Source: Actinopolymorpha pittospori (lineage in GTDB: Bacteria; Actinomycetota; Actinomycetes; Propionibacteriales; Actinopolymorphaceae). Taken from it: a stretch of DNA of 64,000 bases. Position 1 is the first letter of the stretch. The number at the start of each line of letters is the position of its first letter. Under the pieces are notes generated by a model. It saw only the letters and a list, made by a program, of their open reading frames with translations, had not been told where the DNA came from and ran no database searches. Both the position numbers and the translations under genes were made by a program. Shown here piece after piece: positions 50,806 to 59,772 of the stretch. Where the stretch lies: positions 4,712,001 to 4,776,000 of the forward strand of contig NZ_JADBEM010000001.1 in assembly GCF_014873875.1 (NCBI RefSeq). The letters are read 5' to 3'.

Positions 50806-51807
50806 GTGGATCTGGACGCGTACGCCGCCGCGCACCAGGCGGAGTGGGACCGGCTCGAAGTCCTGGTGGGTCGCCGCGGCCGGCTCGGCGGCGCGGAGGC
50901 CGACGAGCTCGTCACGCTCTACCAGCGGGTCGCCACACACCTGTCGGTCGTCCGCTCCACCGCTCCGGACGCGGTCCTCGTGGGTCGGCTGTCCACGCTG
51001 GTCGCTCGCGCCCGCAGCGCGGTCACCGGCGCGCACACCCCGGCCTGGCGCGACGTGACGCGGTTCTTCACGGTGTCCTTCCCCGCCGCCCTGTACCGCT
51101 GCGCGCCCTGGTGGCTCACCACCGCGGTGGTCTTCTTCGCCGTGTGCTGGGGAATCGGTTGGTGGGTGGCCACCCATCCGGAGGTCCAGGCCGCGCTCGT
51201 CCCGCCGGCGGCTGTGCAACAACTCGTCGACCACGACTTCGCCGACTACTACAGCTCCGCGCCCGCGGCGGAGTTCGCGTTCGGCGTCTGGACAAACAAC
51301 GCCTGGATCGCGGCCGGCAGCCTCGCCCTCGGTGTCTTCCTCGGCGCTCCGGTCCTCTACGTCCTGTTCCAGAACGCCGCCAACGTCGGGTTGACGGGCG
51401 GGCTGATGGTGGCCAACGACCGCGCGGACGTGTTCTTCGGCCTGATCATGCCGCACGGCCTGTTGGAGATCACCGCGGTGCTCGTCGCAGGGGGAGCGGG
51501 CCTCCGGCTCGGCTGGACCGTGGTCAGCCCTGGACCCCGTACCCGCCTCCGCGCCCTCGCGGAGACAGGTCGGGAGACGGTCGGAATGGCGCTCGGTCTC
51601 GCCGTGGTGCTGCTGGTCTCCGGGGTCATCGAGGCGTTCGTGACGCCCTCCGGGCTGCCCACCTGGTCCCGGATCGGGATCGGTGTGCTGGCCGAGGTCG
51701 CGTTCCTGAGTTACGCGCTGCTGCTCGGAGGCCGGATGGCCCGGGCGGGCGAGACCGGCGACATGGCCCTGGAGGACCGCGGCGACCTGGTGCCGACGTC
51801 GGCCTGA
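50806..51807 (+). CDS. Stage II sporulation protein M-family membrane protein
   Basis: The product has 333 residues. A soluble N-terminal helical region (1-95: LDAYAAAHQAEWDRLEVLVGR, in part) is followed by about five to six helices, including PWWLTTAVVFFAVCWGIGWWV and GLIMPHGLLEITAVLVAGGAGLRLG, the SpoIIM/DUF95 core motif with the PHG-xxE sequence. Bacillus SpoIIM helps septal peptidoglycan removal; in actinobacteria the function is not known and the gene travels with RDD, DUF58 and MoxR genes, as here. The leaderless -10 supports GTG 50806. The gap to the next gene (27 bp, convergent) has no terminator I can see. Confidence 0.87.
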   Translation: MDLDAYAAAHQAEWDRLEVLVGRRGRLGGAEADELVTLYQRVATHLSVVRSTAPDAVLVGRLSTLVARARSAVTGAHTPAWRDVTRFFTVSFPAALYRCAPWWLTTAVVFFAVCWGIGWWVATHPEVQAALVPPAAVQQLVDHDFADYYSSAPAAEFAFGVWTNNAWIAAGSLALGVFLGAPVLYVLFQNAANVGLTGGLMVANDRADVFFGLIMPHGLLEITAVLVAGGAGLRLGWTVVSPGPRTRLRALAETGRETVGMALGLAVVLLVSGVIEAFVTPSGLPTWSRIGIGVLAEVAFLSYALLLGGRMARAGETGDMALEDRGDLVPTSA

Positions 51808-51834
51808 CCGACGCCGGCACCTGCCGACGGCTCC

Positions 51835-52936
51835 TCAGGCGGCCGGTGTGGACCGCACGGATCGGGCGCTGAACGCGATCACGAGAGCGAGCAGCGGAAG
51901 CACGCCCAGTGCCAGTGGCAGCGACGTCGTGTGGGCGAGCGTCCCCACCAAGGGCGGTCCGAGCAGGAAGCCCGTCCAGCCGGCGGTGGCCACCGCAGCG
52001 ATCGAGTGACCGGCGTGGCTGCCCGACCGTGCCGCGGCCGTGCTGAAGCACACCGGCACGGTGCACGAGAGACCGACCCCGTAGACCGCGAATCCCAGCA
52101 GCGCGGCGACCGGACTGTTCAGCAGCAGGGCCACCGCGAGGGCGACCCCACCGACGGCGGTGAGTACCCCGACCACCCGACCGCCGCCGTACTTCGCGAC
52201 CCACCGATCGCCCATCGACCGGCCGAGGAGCATTGCCAGCGCGAACGTGGCGTACCCGAGGCCGGCGATCTCGGCCGGCGTCCCCAGGTCGTCCCGGAAG
52301 TAGAGCGCCGCCCAGTCGGCCGCCGCTCCCTCACACAGGAGTACGGCGAACATGATGCCCGCGAGCAGCAGCAGCCAACGGTTGCCCCAGGGCAGCACGA
52401 TGCGGTGGTCTCCCGCGGCCTCTTCGCCGCGCAGAAGCGGACGGGCGAGGAACGGCGCGGAGACGATGACGAGTGCTCCGAGCAGAGCGAGCTGCGTCGC
52501 GAGCCCGATCCCGAGGCCGACGCAGAGGGAGCCGACCCCGGTCCCGACGAACGCGCCCAGGCTCCAGAAGGCGTGGAAGCTGGACATGATCGGCCGACCG
52601 TACGCCGCCTCGACCGTCACTGCCTGCGCGTTCATCGCGACGTCCAGCGAACCCTGGAAGGCGCCGAGCGCGAGCAGGGCGAGGAAGAGCGAGCGCGGAG
52701 TGAGCGAGTCCGAGCAGGGGGGCGACCAGGCCGTACCCGACCAACACCACGAGCGTCGCCCGGCGGCTGCCCAGGCGGGCGATGAGCGTGCCGACGGCGA
52801 GCATCGCGAGGACGGAACCGATGGGAGCGCCCAGCAGGGCGAGGCCGAGGGTGCCCTCGTTGAGGCCGATGCGGTCCTTCACCAGCGGGATGTGGGGTGT
52901 CCAGGAGCCGAGGACCGCCGCGTGCAGGACGAACAC
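51835..52936 (-). pseudogene. MFS transporter, apparently frameshifted
   Basis: Two frames together give one MFS protein. The N-terminal part (FVLHAAVLGSWTPHIPLVK, then LNEGTLGLALLGAPIGSVLAMLAVGTLIARLG in pieces) runs from GTG 52936 to about 52700. The rest (DVAMNAQAVTVEAAYGRPIM onward, ending 51835) is in the +1 frame. The switch lies between about 52690 and 52722, where a run of six G (52717-52722) is a likely slip point. A further upstream frame (ATG near 53007, MTSLSSPSRIAASA) may be the original N terminus, implying a second shift. The family is YbjJ-like major facilitator exporters with 12 helices. It may be a decayed gene, a sequencing error or, less likely, programmed frameshifting. 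Confidence 0.7.
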
Positions 52937-53183
52937 GGCCGACGTCGAACGTCGGGCGAGAGCCGGGACGAAGTGCCGAAGCCGCGATTCGGCTCGGGCT
53001 GGACAAACTGGTCATGCGCCACATGTGATCATGGCCGCTGACCGCCACGACGTTGATCACTTATCGAACGGATGAACACATCGGGGTCTCTTGGGAACAT
53101 GGCAGAACCGACGTCTCGGCCGCGACGATCGTGGCCGCGACCAGGTTGTCGGGCCCGTCGGTGAGACCTGGTAGACATCCAGC

Positions 53184-53978
53184 ATGCGCTTTGGTCTGAG
53201 CATCCCCAACGCCGGTGACCCGGCCGAACTCGTCGATCTCGCGGTGACCGCCGAGCAGGCTGGGTGGGACGGCTTCTTCCTGTGGGACCACGTCCAGCTG
53301 GACTCCAAGACCCGCCCGCCGATGCAGGATCCCTGGGTGCTGCTCGGCGCCATGGCGGTCCGGACCAGCACGATGCTGCTCGGCACCATGGTCACCCCGG
53401 TGCCGCGCCGCCGGCCCTGGAAGCTGGCCCGCGAGATCAACACCCTCGACCACCTGAGCGGTGGCCGGGTCGTCGTGGGCGTCGGTCTCGGCGTCCCTGC
53501 CGAGGACGAGTACGCCGCGTTCGGGGAGCCCGCGCAGGGCCGCACCCACGCGGCGATCCTCGACGAGGCGATGCCGGTGCTCGACGGCTTCCTGCGCGGC
53601 GACCGGGTCGACCACGACGGCGAGCACTTCCACGTTCACGCTCACCTCAACCCCGGGGCACTGCAGCGCCCTCGGCCGCCGATCTGGGTCGCGGCGATGC
53701 TTCCGCGCAAGCGAGGTGTGGCGCGGGCCAGCCGGTGGGACGGCATCTTCGCGCTCCACGCCGACACCGGCCCGCTCACCGCCCCGATGGTGGCCGACCT
53801 GGTGGCGGAGATGAAGCCGCGCGAGGGCTACGACATCGTGACGATGCTCGGTTCCGGCAACCGGGTCGATGAGTTGGCCGACGCCGGTGCCACCTGGGTT
53901 CTCGACGGTCCGTCCGGCCCGCACGAGTCCTTCGCCGAGGTGCGCCGCACGGTCGAGGCCGGTCCGCCGACGACCTGA
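53184..53978 (+). CDS. LLM-class (luciferase-like, F420-type) oxidoreductase
   Basis: The product is a 264-residue TIM-barrel flavin/F420 oxidoreductase. MRFGLSIPNAGDPAELVDLA is the family start, WDGFFLWDHVQL (about 29-40) and LLGTMVTPVPRRRPWKLARE (in part) line the cofactor site, and LSGGRVVVGVGLGVP is the LLM signature. It is shorter than the usual 290-350, lacking part of the C terminus. It could use F420 made by FbiA/FbiB or FMN; the substrate is unknown. ATG 53184 has TAGACA six nt upstream, a weak -10. It converges on the DUF58 gene across a small tandem repeat. Confidence 0.85.
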   Translation: MRFGLSIPNAGDPAELVDLAVTAEQAGWDGFFLWDHVQLDSKTRPPMQDPWVLLGAMAVRTSTMLLGTMVTPVPRRRPWKLAREINTLDHLSGGRVVVGVGLGVPAEDEYAAFGEPAQGRTHAAILDEAMPVLDGFLRGDRVDHDGEHFHVHAHLNPGALQRPRPPIWVAAMLPRKRGVARASRWDGIFALHADTGPLTAPMVADLVAEMKPREGYDIVTMLGSGNRVDELADAGATWVLDGPSGPHESFAEVRRTVEAGPPTT

Positions 53979-54000
53979 TCGAGCGGCAGCCGGCTCAGGT

Positions 54001-54045
54001 CGGCAGGCTCAGAGTCGGCAGGCTCAGAGTCGGCAGGCTCAGAGT
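54001..54045. repeat. Three perfect 15-bp tandem repeats over the DUF58 stop codon
   Basis: CGGCAGGCTCAGAGT occurs at 54001-54015, 54016-54030 and 54031-54045, with a degenerate copy just upstream (53985-54000). On the minus strand the DUF58 stop TGA lies in the first unit read, and as 15 is a multiple of three each further unit adds another in-frame TGA. Confidence 0.9.
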
Positions 54046-55388
54046 CGGCCGGCCTTCTTCAACGCCAGATAGGTGTCCGCCAGAGCCGGAGCGATCCGGT
54101 CCGGCGGTTCGTCGACCACCGTGACGCCGAGCCGTTCGAGCAACACCGTGACGTGGCGGCGCTCCACCCGCGCCTGCTCGGCCGCGGCGGCGGCATAGAC
54201 CGCCGCCGCGTCACCACGGCCACGGGCGAGTGCCTCGACTGCGGGATCGGCGACCGCGGCGACGCAGACCTCGTGCTTTCGTACGAGTGGGGCCAGCACC
54301 GGCAGCAGGCCCTCTTCGATCACCGCGGCGTCCAGTCCGGTGAGGAGGACGACCAGCGACCGCTGGCTGGCGCGCGCGGCGATCGCGCTCACCAGGCCGC
54401 GGTGGTCGGCCTCGACGAGTTCGCTGCCGAGCGGAGCCATCGCGGCGGTGAAGCGGGGCAGGACGTCGTGCGGTGCGGCCCGGCGTACGTCCGCCCGCAC
54501 CCGCCGGTCAAAGGCCATCAGGTCCACCCGGTCGCCCGCGCGGGTCGCGAGGGCGGCGAGCAACAACGCGGCGTCCATGGAGTGGTCCAGACGCGGTGCG
54601 TCGCCGACCCGGCCGGCAGACGTCCGCCCGGTGTCGAGGACGACGAGCACGTGCCGGTCGCGTTCGGGTCGCCACGTCCTGACGACGACGGCGCCCCGGC
54701 GGGCGGTGGCGCGCCAGTCGACCGAGCGCACGTCGTCGCCCACGACGTAGTCGCGCAGCGAGTCGAACTCCGTACCCTGCCCGCGCACCAGCACACTCGC
54801 CCGGCCGTCCAGTTCCCGCAGCCGGGCCAGCCGGGAGGGCAGATGCTTGCGGCTGTCGAACGGCGGCAGCGCCCGTACGGTCCAGGGGACCTCGTGGGAG
54901 CCCTGCCGCCCAGCCAACCCCATCGGGCCGAGTGAACGGACCGTCACCCGGTGCGCCTGCCGGTCGCCCCGCCGGGTCGGGCGCAGCACGGTGGTGATCC
55001 GGCGGCGTTCCCCGCCCGGAAGCTCGAGCGGATGGCGTTCGGTCACCGCCCCTGCCGACGGCGGCCAGGCGTCGCGCAGCAGCCCCCGAACGGCTCGCCG
55101 TCCCGGGTTGGTGACCAGCAGTCGCACCTCGACCGCCTCGCCCAACCGGACGCTGGTCGTCGCGGAGGTCGCACCGGAGCTGCCGGCGTAGGCTCCCGTC
55201 CCGCCCGGGCCCCCGGTCTTCCGGACGAACCGCAGCGGGCGGACCGGGCCCGCCAGCCACACGTCCACCAGGGCGAACAGCACCACGCCCGAGGTCACGA
55301 GCAGGATGCCGGCGCGGGAGGGTACGACGAAGGCCACGACGACGACGCCCGCGAGCGCGAGCATGGCGCTGCGGAAGGTGAGCGTCAC
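54039..55388 (-). CDS. DUF58 domain protein (von Willebrand A-like)
   Basis: The product is a 449-residue protein. Two N-terminal helices (about 5-45, SAMLALAGVVVVAFVVPSRAG) anchor it. DUF58 follows at about 225-330 with GQGTEFDSLRDYVVGDDVRSVDWRATARRG (in pieces), the core motif with WR-ATARR. VLVVLDTGRTSAGRVG and VVLLTGLDAA form a vWA-like metal-site fold. Such proteins act with MoxR ATPases as chaperone-like systems for metal or complex insertion. GTG 55388 starts five bp after the moxR stop; the longer frame would lie within moxR. The stop sits in the 15-bp repeat. Confidence 0.85.
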   Translation of the reverse strand: MTLTFRSAMLALAGVVVVAFVVPSRAGILLVTSGVVLFALVDVWLAGPVRPLRFVRKTGGPGGTGAYAGSSGATSATTSVRLGEAVEVRLLVTNPGRRAVRGLLRDAWPPSAGAVTERHPLELPGGERRRITTVLRPTRRGDRQAHRVTVRSLGPMGLAGRQGSHEVPWTVRALPPFDSRKHLPSRLARLRELDGRASVLVRGQGTEFDSLRDYVVGDDVRSVDWRATARRGAVVVRTWRPERDRHVLVVLDTGRTSAGRVGDAPRLDHSMDAALLLAALATRAGDRVDLMAFDRRVRADVRRAAPHDVLPRFTAAMAPLGSELVEADHRGLVSAIAARASQRSLVVLLTGLDAAVIEEGLLPVLAPLVRKHEVCVAAVADPAVEALARGRGDAAAVYAAAAAEQARVERRHVTVLLERLGVTVVDEPPDRIAPALADTYLALKKAGRL

Positions 55389-55393
55389 GACGG

Positions 55394-56386
55394 CTACCGC
55401 GGCACCGGGACGCTGGCCAGGATCCCGTCGAGCACGGCGTCGGCGGACACGCCCTCGAGCTCGGCCTCGGGGCGCAGCTCGACCCGGTGCCGGAGCGCGG
55501 GCAGGGCCAGCGCCTTCACATCGTCGGGGGTGACGTAGTCGCGGCCGGACAGCCAGGCCCAGGCGCGGGCCGCCCGCATGAGCGCGGTGGCGCCACGCGG
55601 TGAGACGCCGAGCCGGAGGGACGGCGACTCCCGGGTGGCCCGGCACACGTCCACGACGTAGCCCAGCACGTCAGGCCCCAGCTGGACCGTCCCGACCGCG
55701 GCTCGTGCCGCCGCGAGGTCCTCCGGCCCGGCCACGGCACGCAGGCCCGCGGCGGCGAGGTCACGGGGGTCGAATCCCTGCGCGTGCCGGCCGAGCACGG
55801 CGACCTCCTCCTCCCGCGACGGCAGGGTGAGCTGCAGCTTCAACAGAAACCGGTCGAGTTGGGCCTCCGGCAGCGGATAGGTCCCTTCGTACTCGATCGG
55901 GTTCTGGGTGGCCGCCACCAGGAACGGTTCCGGTAGCGAACGCCCGGTGCCGTCGACCGAGACCTGGTTCTCCTCCATCGCCTCGAGGAGCGCCGCCTGC
56001 GTCTTGGGCGGCGTTCGGTTGATCTCGTCGGCCAGCAGCAGGTGGGTGAAGACCGGGCCGGGACGGAACTCGAACTCCGCCGTCCGCGCGTCGTAGACCA
56101 GCGAGCCCAGGACGTCGCCCGGCATCAGGTCGGGGGTGAACTGCACCCGTTTGGTGTCGAGCCGCAGGCTTGCCGCGAGGGCCCGCACCATCAGCGTCTT
56201 GGCGACACCGGGGACGCCCTCGAGCAGCACGTGACCGCGGCACAGGAGCGCGATCAACAGGCCGGTGACGGCGGAGTCCTGGCCGACCACCGCCTTGGCC
56301 ACTTCGTTGCGGACGGCGAGCAGGGCTGCGCGCGCGGCGTCGGCGGGTGGGGTCGGATGGTCGGTGACGGTCGCCTGGTCGGTCAC
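55394..56386 (-). CDS. MoxR-type AAA+ ATPase
   Basis: The product is a 330-residue AAA ATPase. Walker A is LEGVPGVAKTLMVRALA (about 55), Walker B is HLLLADEINRTPPKTQAALLEAM (in part, DEIN), then sensor 1 ATQNPIEYEGTYPLPEAQLDRF and the arginine of sensor 2 near GVSPRGATALMRAARAWA. MoxR proteins remodel or activate protein complexes together with vWA-domain partners; here the adjacent DUF58 gene is that partner. The GTG start at 56386 overlaps the DUF4350 stop as GTGA, and the stop lies five bp before the DUF58 start. Confidence 0.93.
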   Translation of the reverse strand: MTDQATVTDHPTPPADAARAALLAVRNEVAKAVVGQDSAVTGLLIALLCRGHVLLEGVPGVAKTLMVRALAASLRLDTKRVQFTPDLMPGDVLGSLVYDARTAEFEFRPGPVFTHLLLADEINRTPPKTQAALLEAMEENQVSVDGTGRSLPEPFLVAATQNPIEYEGTYPLPEAQLDRFLLKLQLTLPSREEEVAVLGRHAQGFDPRDLAAAGLRAVAGPEDLAAARAAVGTVQLGPDVLGYVVDVCRATRESPSLRLGVSPRGATALMRAARAWAWLSGRDYVTPDDVKALALPALRHRVELRPEAELEGVSADAVLDGILASVPVPR

Positions 56387-57723
56387 GATCGGCGTACCTC
56401 CTGCTCCAGCGTGTCGAGGTCGTCGGCGAGACGGACGAGTGAGCCGTCGTCGCCGGGTCTGGTGCCACCGGCGTCCGGGGCGGCGAGGAGCCCGCGTACC
56501 TGCGTTCCGGCACGTCCCGTGCGGGCCGTGACCGCCGCCACCAGCGCGTCGGGGGTGGCGTTCGGCGGCAGGCCGAGCAGCGGAGACAGCCGGGTCGCGG
56601 TCGCTTCGCGCAGTGCCTGCGCGGCCCGATCGCGGGCTCGTGCCCGATGGTAGAGGCGGGCCCGGCCCTCGACGGCCTCGGAGGCCCGCACGACCACCGG
56701 AAGCGCCTCGGGTACGACGGGTCCGAGCCGCCGCGCGGCGGCGAGCATGAGGAGCGCGAGCGCCACCCCGGCCTGGCCGACGCCGAACCGCAGCCCGTCC
56801 GGGAGGAGCGAGGTGAGGCTGCGGGGTTCCTCGCCGCCGGGCGTGCCCGGAGCGGGGACGTCGGACAGCGACGGGACGTACCAGACCAGCTCGCGGTCGC
56901 CGCCCAGCAGGTTCAGCGCCAACGCGGCGTTGCCGTCGTCGGCCAGCCGCGAGTTGGCGAACGACGTCGACATCCCCACGACGTCGACGGTGCGGCCGGC
57001 GCCGGAGTCGGCCGACGCTTGCCCGGCGGGGGCGGCCGGCTCGTCGGTCAACCGGAGCAGCCCGCCCCGGGTTCCGTCGCCGTAGCAGAGGCTCGCGGCG
57101 GAGTTCGGCAGCGCGCGGTACATCGGGCCGTCGACCCGGACCGCACCGGCTCGGCGGGCCGCGGGCAGGGCACAGCCGGGTACGCGGGTGCGGGCGAGCG
57201 CATCACCGGCGGGGACGGCGTTCGGGGCGAGCACGGTCAGGGCCTTCTCGCCCGGTGCGAAGAGGACGAGGTGCCGGGAGGGGGCGCCGGCGAGCCGGTC
57301 GAGTTGGGCGGAGACCAGCAGGTCGGGCTGCGCGACCACCAGGGTGGTGTCGGTTCCGGCGAGCCGCATCGCCGCGTCGAGGGTGTCGACCCGCCGTACG
57401 TCGACGCCGCGCTGGTCGAGCAGCACCGCGAGGGCACGGCCGCCGGGCTGGCGGGCCGAGCGCGGGTCGAGCGGGCCTCCGCCGGTGCCGGCCTGGAGCA
57501 GCGCGGACACCACGCCGCCGAGGACGAGGACGGCCACGATGACGAGGGGGCCGCGCAGCCGGAGCCAGCGTTCGCGGGCGGTGGGTTCGACCGACGTTTC
57601 CAGGGGGTGGTTCGCCTCGGCGTCGTGGCTGGTGGGTCCGAGGGGTCCGGCTGCGGACGCCTGGGCTTTTCTGGACGCCCTGCCTCGCCGCGGCGCGGCG
57701 CTCGGGGGCGCCGACCCCGTCAC
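56383..57723 (-). CDS. DUF4350 membrane protein
   Basis: The product is a 446-residue protein. A Ser/Ala/Arg-rich N terminus (1-55) precedes a helix (PLVIVAVLVLGGVVSALL, about 59-77). The exported-looking region 80-300 contains RALAVLLDQRGVDVRRVDTLDAAM and SRHLVLFAPGEKALTVL, the DUF4350 core, which resembles a glutamine-amidotransferase/ThuA-like Rossmann fold. A second helix (GVGQAGVALALLMLAAARRLG) precedes a cytoplasmic helical tail. The function is unknown. The GTGA overlaps at both ends show that it is translationally coupled to the DUF4129 and moxR genes. Confidence 0.85.
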   Translation of the reverse strand: MTGSAPPSAAPRRGRASRKAQASAAGPLGPTSHDAEANHPLETSVEPTARERWLRLRGPLVIVAVLVLGGVVSALLQAGTGGGPLDPRSARQPGGRALAVLLDQRGVDVRRVDTLDAAMRLAGTDTTLVVAQPDLLVSAQLDRLAGAPSRHLVLFAPGEKALTVLAPNAVPAGDALARTRVPGCALPAARRAGAVRVDGPMYRALPNSAASLCYGDGTRGGLLRLTDEPAAPAGQASADSGAGRTVDVVGMSTSFANSRLADDGNAALALNLLGGDRELVWYVPSLSDVPAPGTPGGEEPRSLTSLLPDGLRFGVGQAGVALALLMLAAARRLGPVVPEALPVVVRASEAVEGRARLYHRARARDRAAQALREATATRLSPLLGLPPNATPDALVAAVTARTGRAGTQVRGLLAAPDAGGTRPGDDGSLVRLADDLDTLEQEVRRS

Positions 57724-58364
57724 GGGATGCCGCCCTGGGCGAGCACGGGTCGCCGGATGGCGCGTACGGCGTCGTCGGCGGCCCGGACCAGTGCGTAGGT
57801 CTGCGCCGTGGCCACCCGCCCGCCGTAAGAGACCTCGTCGAACACCAGGGCGGCCGTGCGGAGGGCGGCCGCTGCGTCCGGCGCCACCAGGGCGCCTTCG
57901 CGGGCCACCTCGTCGGCGGTGCGGCCGGGCCGCTCGTCGAGGAAGGTGCGTTCCTCCAGAGTGCGGCCGAGGGCCCGGAACCCTTCGCGGACGGCGGTTT
58001 CGTGGTCGCCGCGGGCCGCGGCCTCCTCGGCCGCCGCCCGGTGCTGGGCCGCCGAGCGGGACAGGCCGGCGAACACCGTGCGGTCACCTCGGGCCCGTGC
58101 CCGGGCGAGGGCGCCCACGCGTCGCCGAACCACGACGACGGCGAGCGCGATGACGGCGGCCAACGCGAGCAGACCCCACCAGCCGCCGGGCGAGAGTGCG
58201 GCGATCGCGCCGAACAGCCGGACGAGGTGCTCCTGGGCCCAGGTGAGGAACCTCGACACGACACCGGGCTCGTCCCGGTGGTAGATGCCCTTGGTGAGTT
58301 CCTCCCGTGCCGCCCGGGCGGCGTCCGCGCCGCTGACGTCGATCGGTGGACCCGTGTCACTCAC
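57720..58364 (-). CDS. DUF4129 membrane protein
   Basis: The product is a 214-residue protein with one strong helix (WGLLALAAVIALAVVVVRRRV, about 63-83) and a cytoplasmic helical domain. That domain has ETAVREGFRALGRTLEERTFLDERPGRTADEVAREG (in pieces), the DUF4129 signature also found at the end of some transglutaminase-like proteins. GGAGGG precedes GTG 58364. Its stop overlaps the DUF4350 start (GTGA). It belongs to the conserved MoxR-DUF58 module; the role is unknown. Confidence 0.85.
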   Translation of the reverse strand: MSDTGPPIDVSGADAARAAREELTKGIYHRDEPGVVSRFLTWAQEHLVRLFGAIAALSPGGWWGLLALAAVIALAVVVVRRRVGALARARARGDRTVFAGLSRSAAQHRAAAEEAAARGDHETAVREGFRALGRTLEERTFLDERPGRTADEVAREGALVAPDAAAALRTAALVFDEVSYGGRVATAQTYALVRAADDAVRAIRRPVLAQGGIP

Positions 58365-58407
58365 CGGATGGCCCTCCGACGGCGAACCCCACGACGGACG
58401 CGTGAAC

Positions 58408-59691
58408 TCATCGGGTGGCCCAGGGCGAGCCCGGCGCCTCGATGCCGGCGCCGGTGCCGGTGACCTGGGCGAGGGTGATGTCGAGCCCTTCGCTGCGCAT
58501 CCGTGCGTCGACGTAGACGAGGGCGTTGACGGCTGAGAGGAAGGCGATCTGGAGGACGGAGGAGGCGAGCGCGCCGATGCCGAGCACCACGAGGGTCACC
58601 GCCTCCGTACCGCCGAAGGAGTCGCCGACGCCCACTCCGATGCCCGTGGCGAGCAGGGTGAACGCGGTCTGGATGACCGAGGAGACGACGGAGGCCACCA
58701 GGTTGGCGACGACCAGGATGCCGAGCGTGCGCGGCGTGCGTCCCTTGACGAGATGCCAGGAACGGCGAAGCGCGGCGACCACCGGCACGCGACGCTGCTC
58801 GCCGGAGGGCAGAGCCGGATCCAGCGGTTGGGTCTCCAGGACCAGGACCGCGGAGGCGAGCGCCGTGCGGGTACCCGCGACGACGCCGACGAACACCGCG
58901 CCGATCCCGACGACGACGGCGAGAAGGACGCCGACGGCGAGGTTCAGGTAGAAGCCGAGGGCGACGACCAGGATGGCGACCGCGATCCCGACGGTGTAGG
59001 CGGCCGCGATGAGGAAGGTGAGCCCGAGCAGCCGCAACAGGTGCGGCCGGCTTGTCCGCCAGACTTCGCCGACGCTCGCGGGCCGACCGAGGACACCGCG
59101 GGAGACGGTCACCGTGATCATGCCGGTGAGCATCACCGTGGCGACCCAGCTCACCAGGGTGAGCGCGAGGACGCTGACGGCGAAGCCGGCCCAGGTGGCG
59201 TCGCTGATCCGGGTGATGTCGGTGTCGGAGGTCGCCGTGAAGATGTCGGCGAAGGCGACGAACATGGTGGCGAAGTACACGGCGGTCAGGACGGCCATGA
59301 CGGCCGTCGACAGCCCGAGCATGATCTTCGGGTAGCGCTGCACGGTGGTGAAGGCGCCGTCGAGCACCTCGCCGAAGCCCAATGGACGCAGGGGAACGAC
59401 ACCAGGCTTGGGCGCCTGCGCCGCCTCCCAGGCCGGCCCGCCGCCCCACGAGGGTCCGCCGCCGCCCCAGGCCGGACGGCCACCCCACGCCGGGCCACCG
59501 GCTCCAGACGGGGCTTCGCCGGACGGGCCCGCACCCCACGACGGTGGTGTCGTGCCCCACCCCGCCGACGACGGCGTACCGGGGTCACGCGGGTCACCCC
59601 ACCCCGACGTCGCGGGCGGTTGGCCCGACGGTTGGGACAGACCCTCCCCGGCTCCGGATTGCTCCCCGGGCGGCGTCCCGGTGTCGGTCAT
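58408..59691 (-). CDS. Multi-spanning membrane protein with Trp/Gly/Pro-rich N terminus
   Basis: The product is a 427-residue protein from ATG 59691 (GTG 59700 is three codons upstream). Residues 1-95 are low-complexity with repeated WGGGPSWGGGPAWG-like units. About six to eight helices follow (IMLGLSTAVMAVLTAVYFATM, GIAVAILVVALGFYLNLAVGVLLAVVVG in pieces), with LRPLGFGEVLDGAFTTVQRYP at the front. This front motif recalls the membrane domain of actinobacterial glycerophosphodiester phosphodiesterase-like proteins, but no catalytic domain is present. It heads the DUF4129-MoxR-DUF58 operon and is divergent from mtrA. A transport or scaffold role is possible; the function is unknown. Confidence 0.8.
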   Translation of the reverse strand: MTDTGTPPGEQSGAGEGLSQPSGQPPATSGWGDPRDPGTPSSAGWGTTPPSWGAGPSGEAPSGAGGPAWGGRPAWGGGGPSWGGGPAWEAAQAPKPGVVPLRPLGFGEVLDGAFTTVQRYPKIMLGLSTAVMAVLTAVYFATMFVAFADIFTATSDTDITRISDATWAGFAVSVLALTLVSWVATVMLTGMITVTVSRGVLGRPASVGEVWRTSRPHLLRLLGLTFLIAAAYTVGIAVAILVVALGFYLNLAVGVLLAVVVGIGAVFVGVVAGTRTALASAVLVLETQPLDPALPSGEQRRVPVVAALRRSWHLVKGRTPRTLGILVVANLVASVVSSVIQTAFTLLATGIGVGVGDSFGGTEAVTLVVLGIGALASSVLQIAFLSAVNALVYVDARMRSEGLDITLAQVTGTGAGIEAPGSPWATR

Positions 59692-59772
59692 CTGGCGCAC
59701 CTCACGTCAGTGGGTCGTTCTCCCGCGGGTCGTGTCGAGCCATCGTGCCACGCTCGGTGGGACGATGTGCTC

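Noticed and set aside
54001..54045. CRISPR-like or attachment-site repeat
   Set aside because: Repeats of 15 bp without spacers and without integrase or cas genes nearby.
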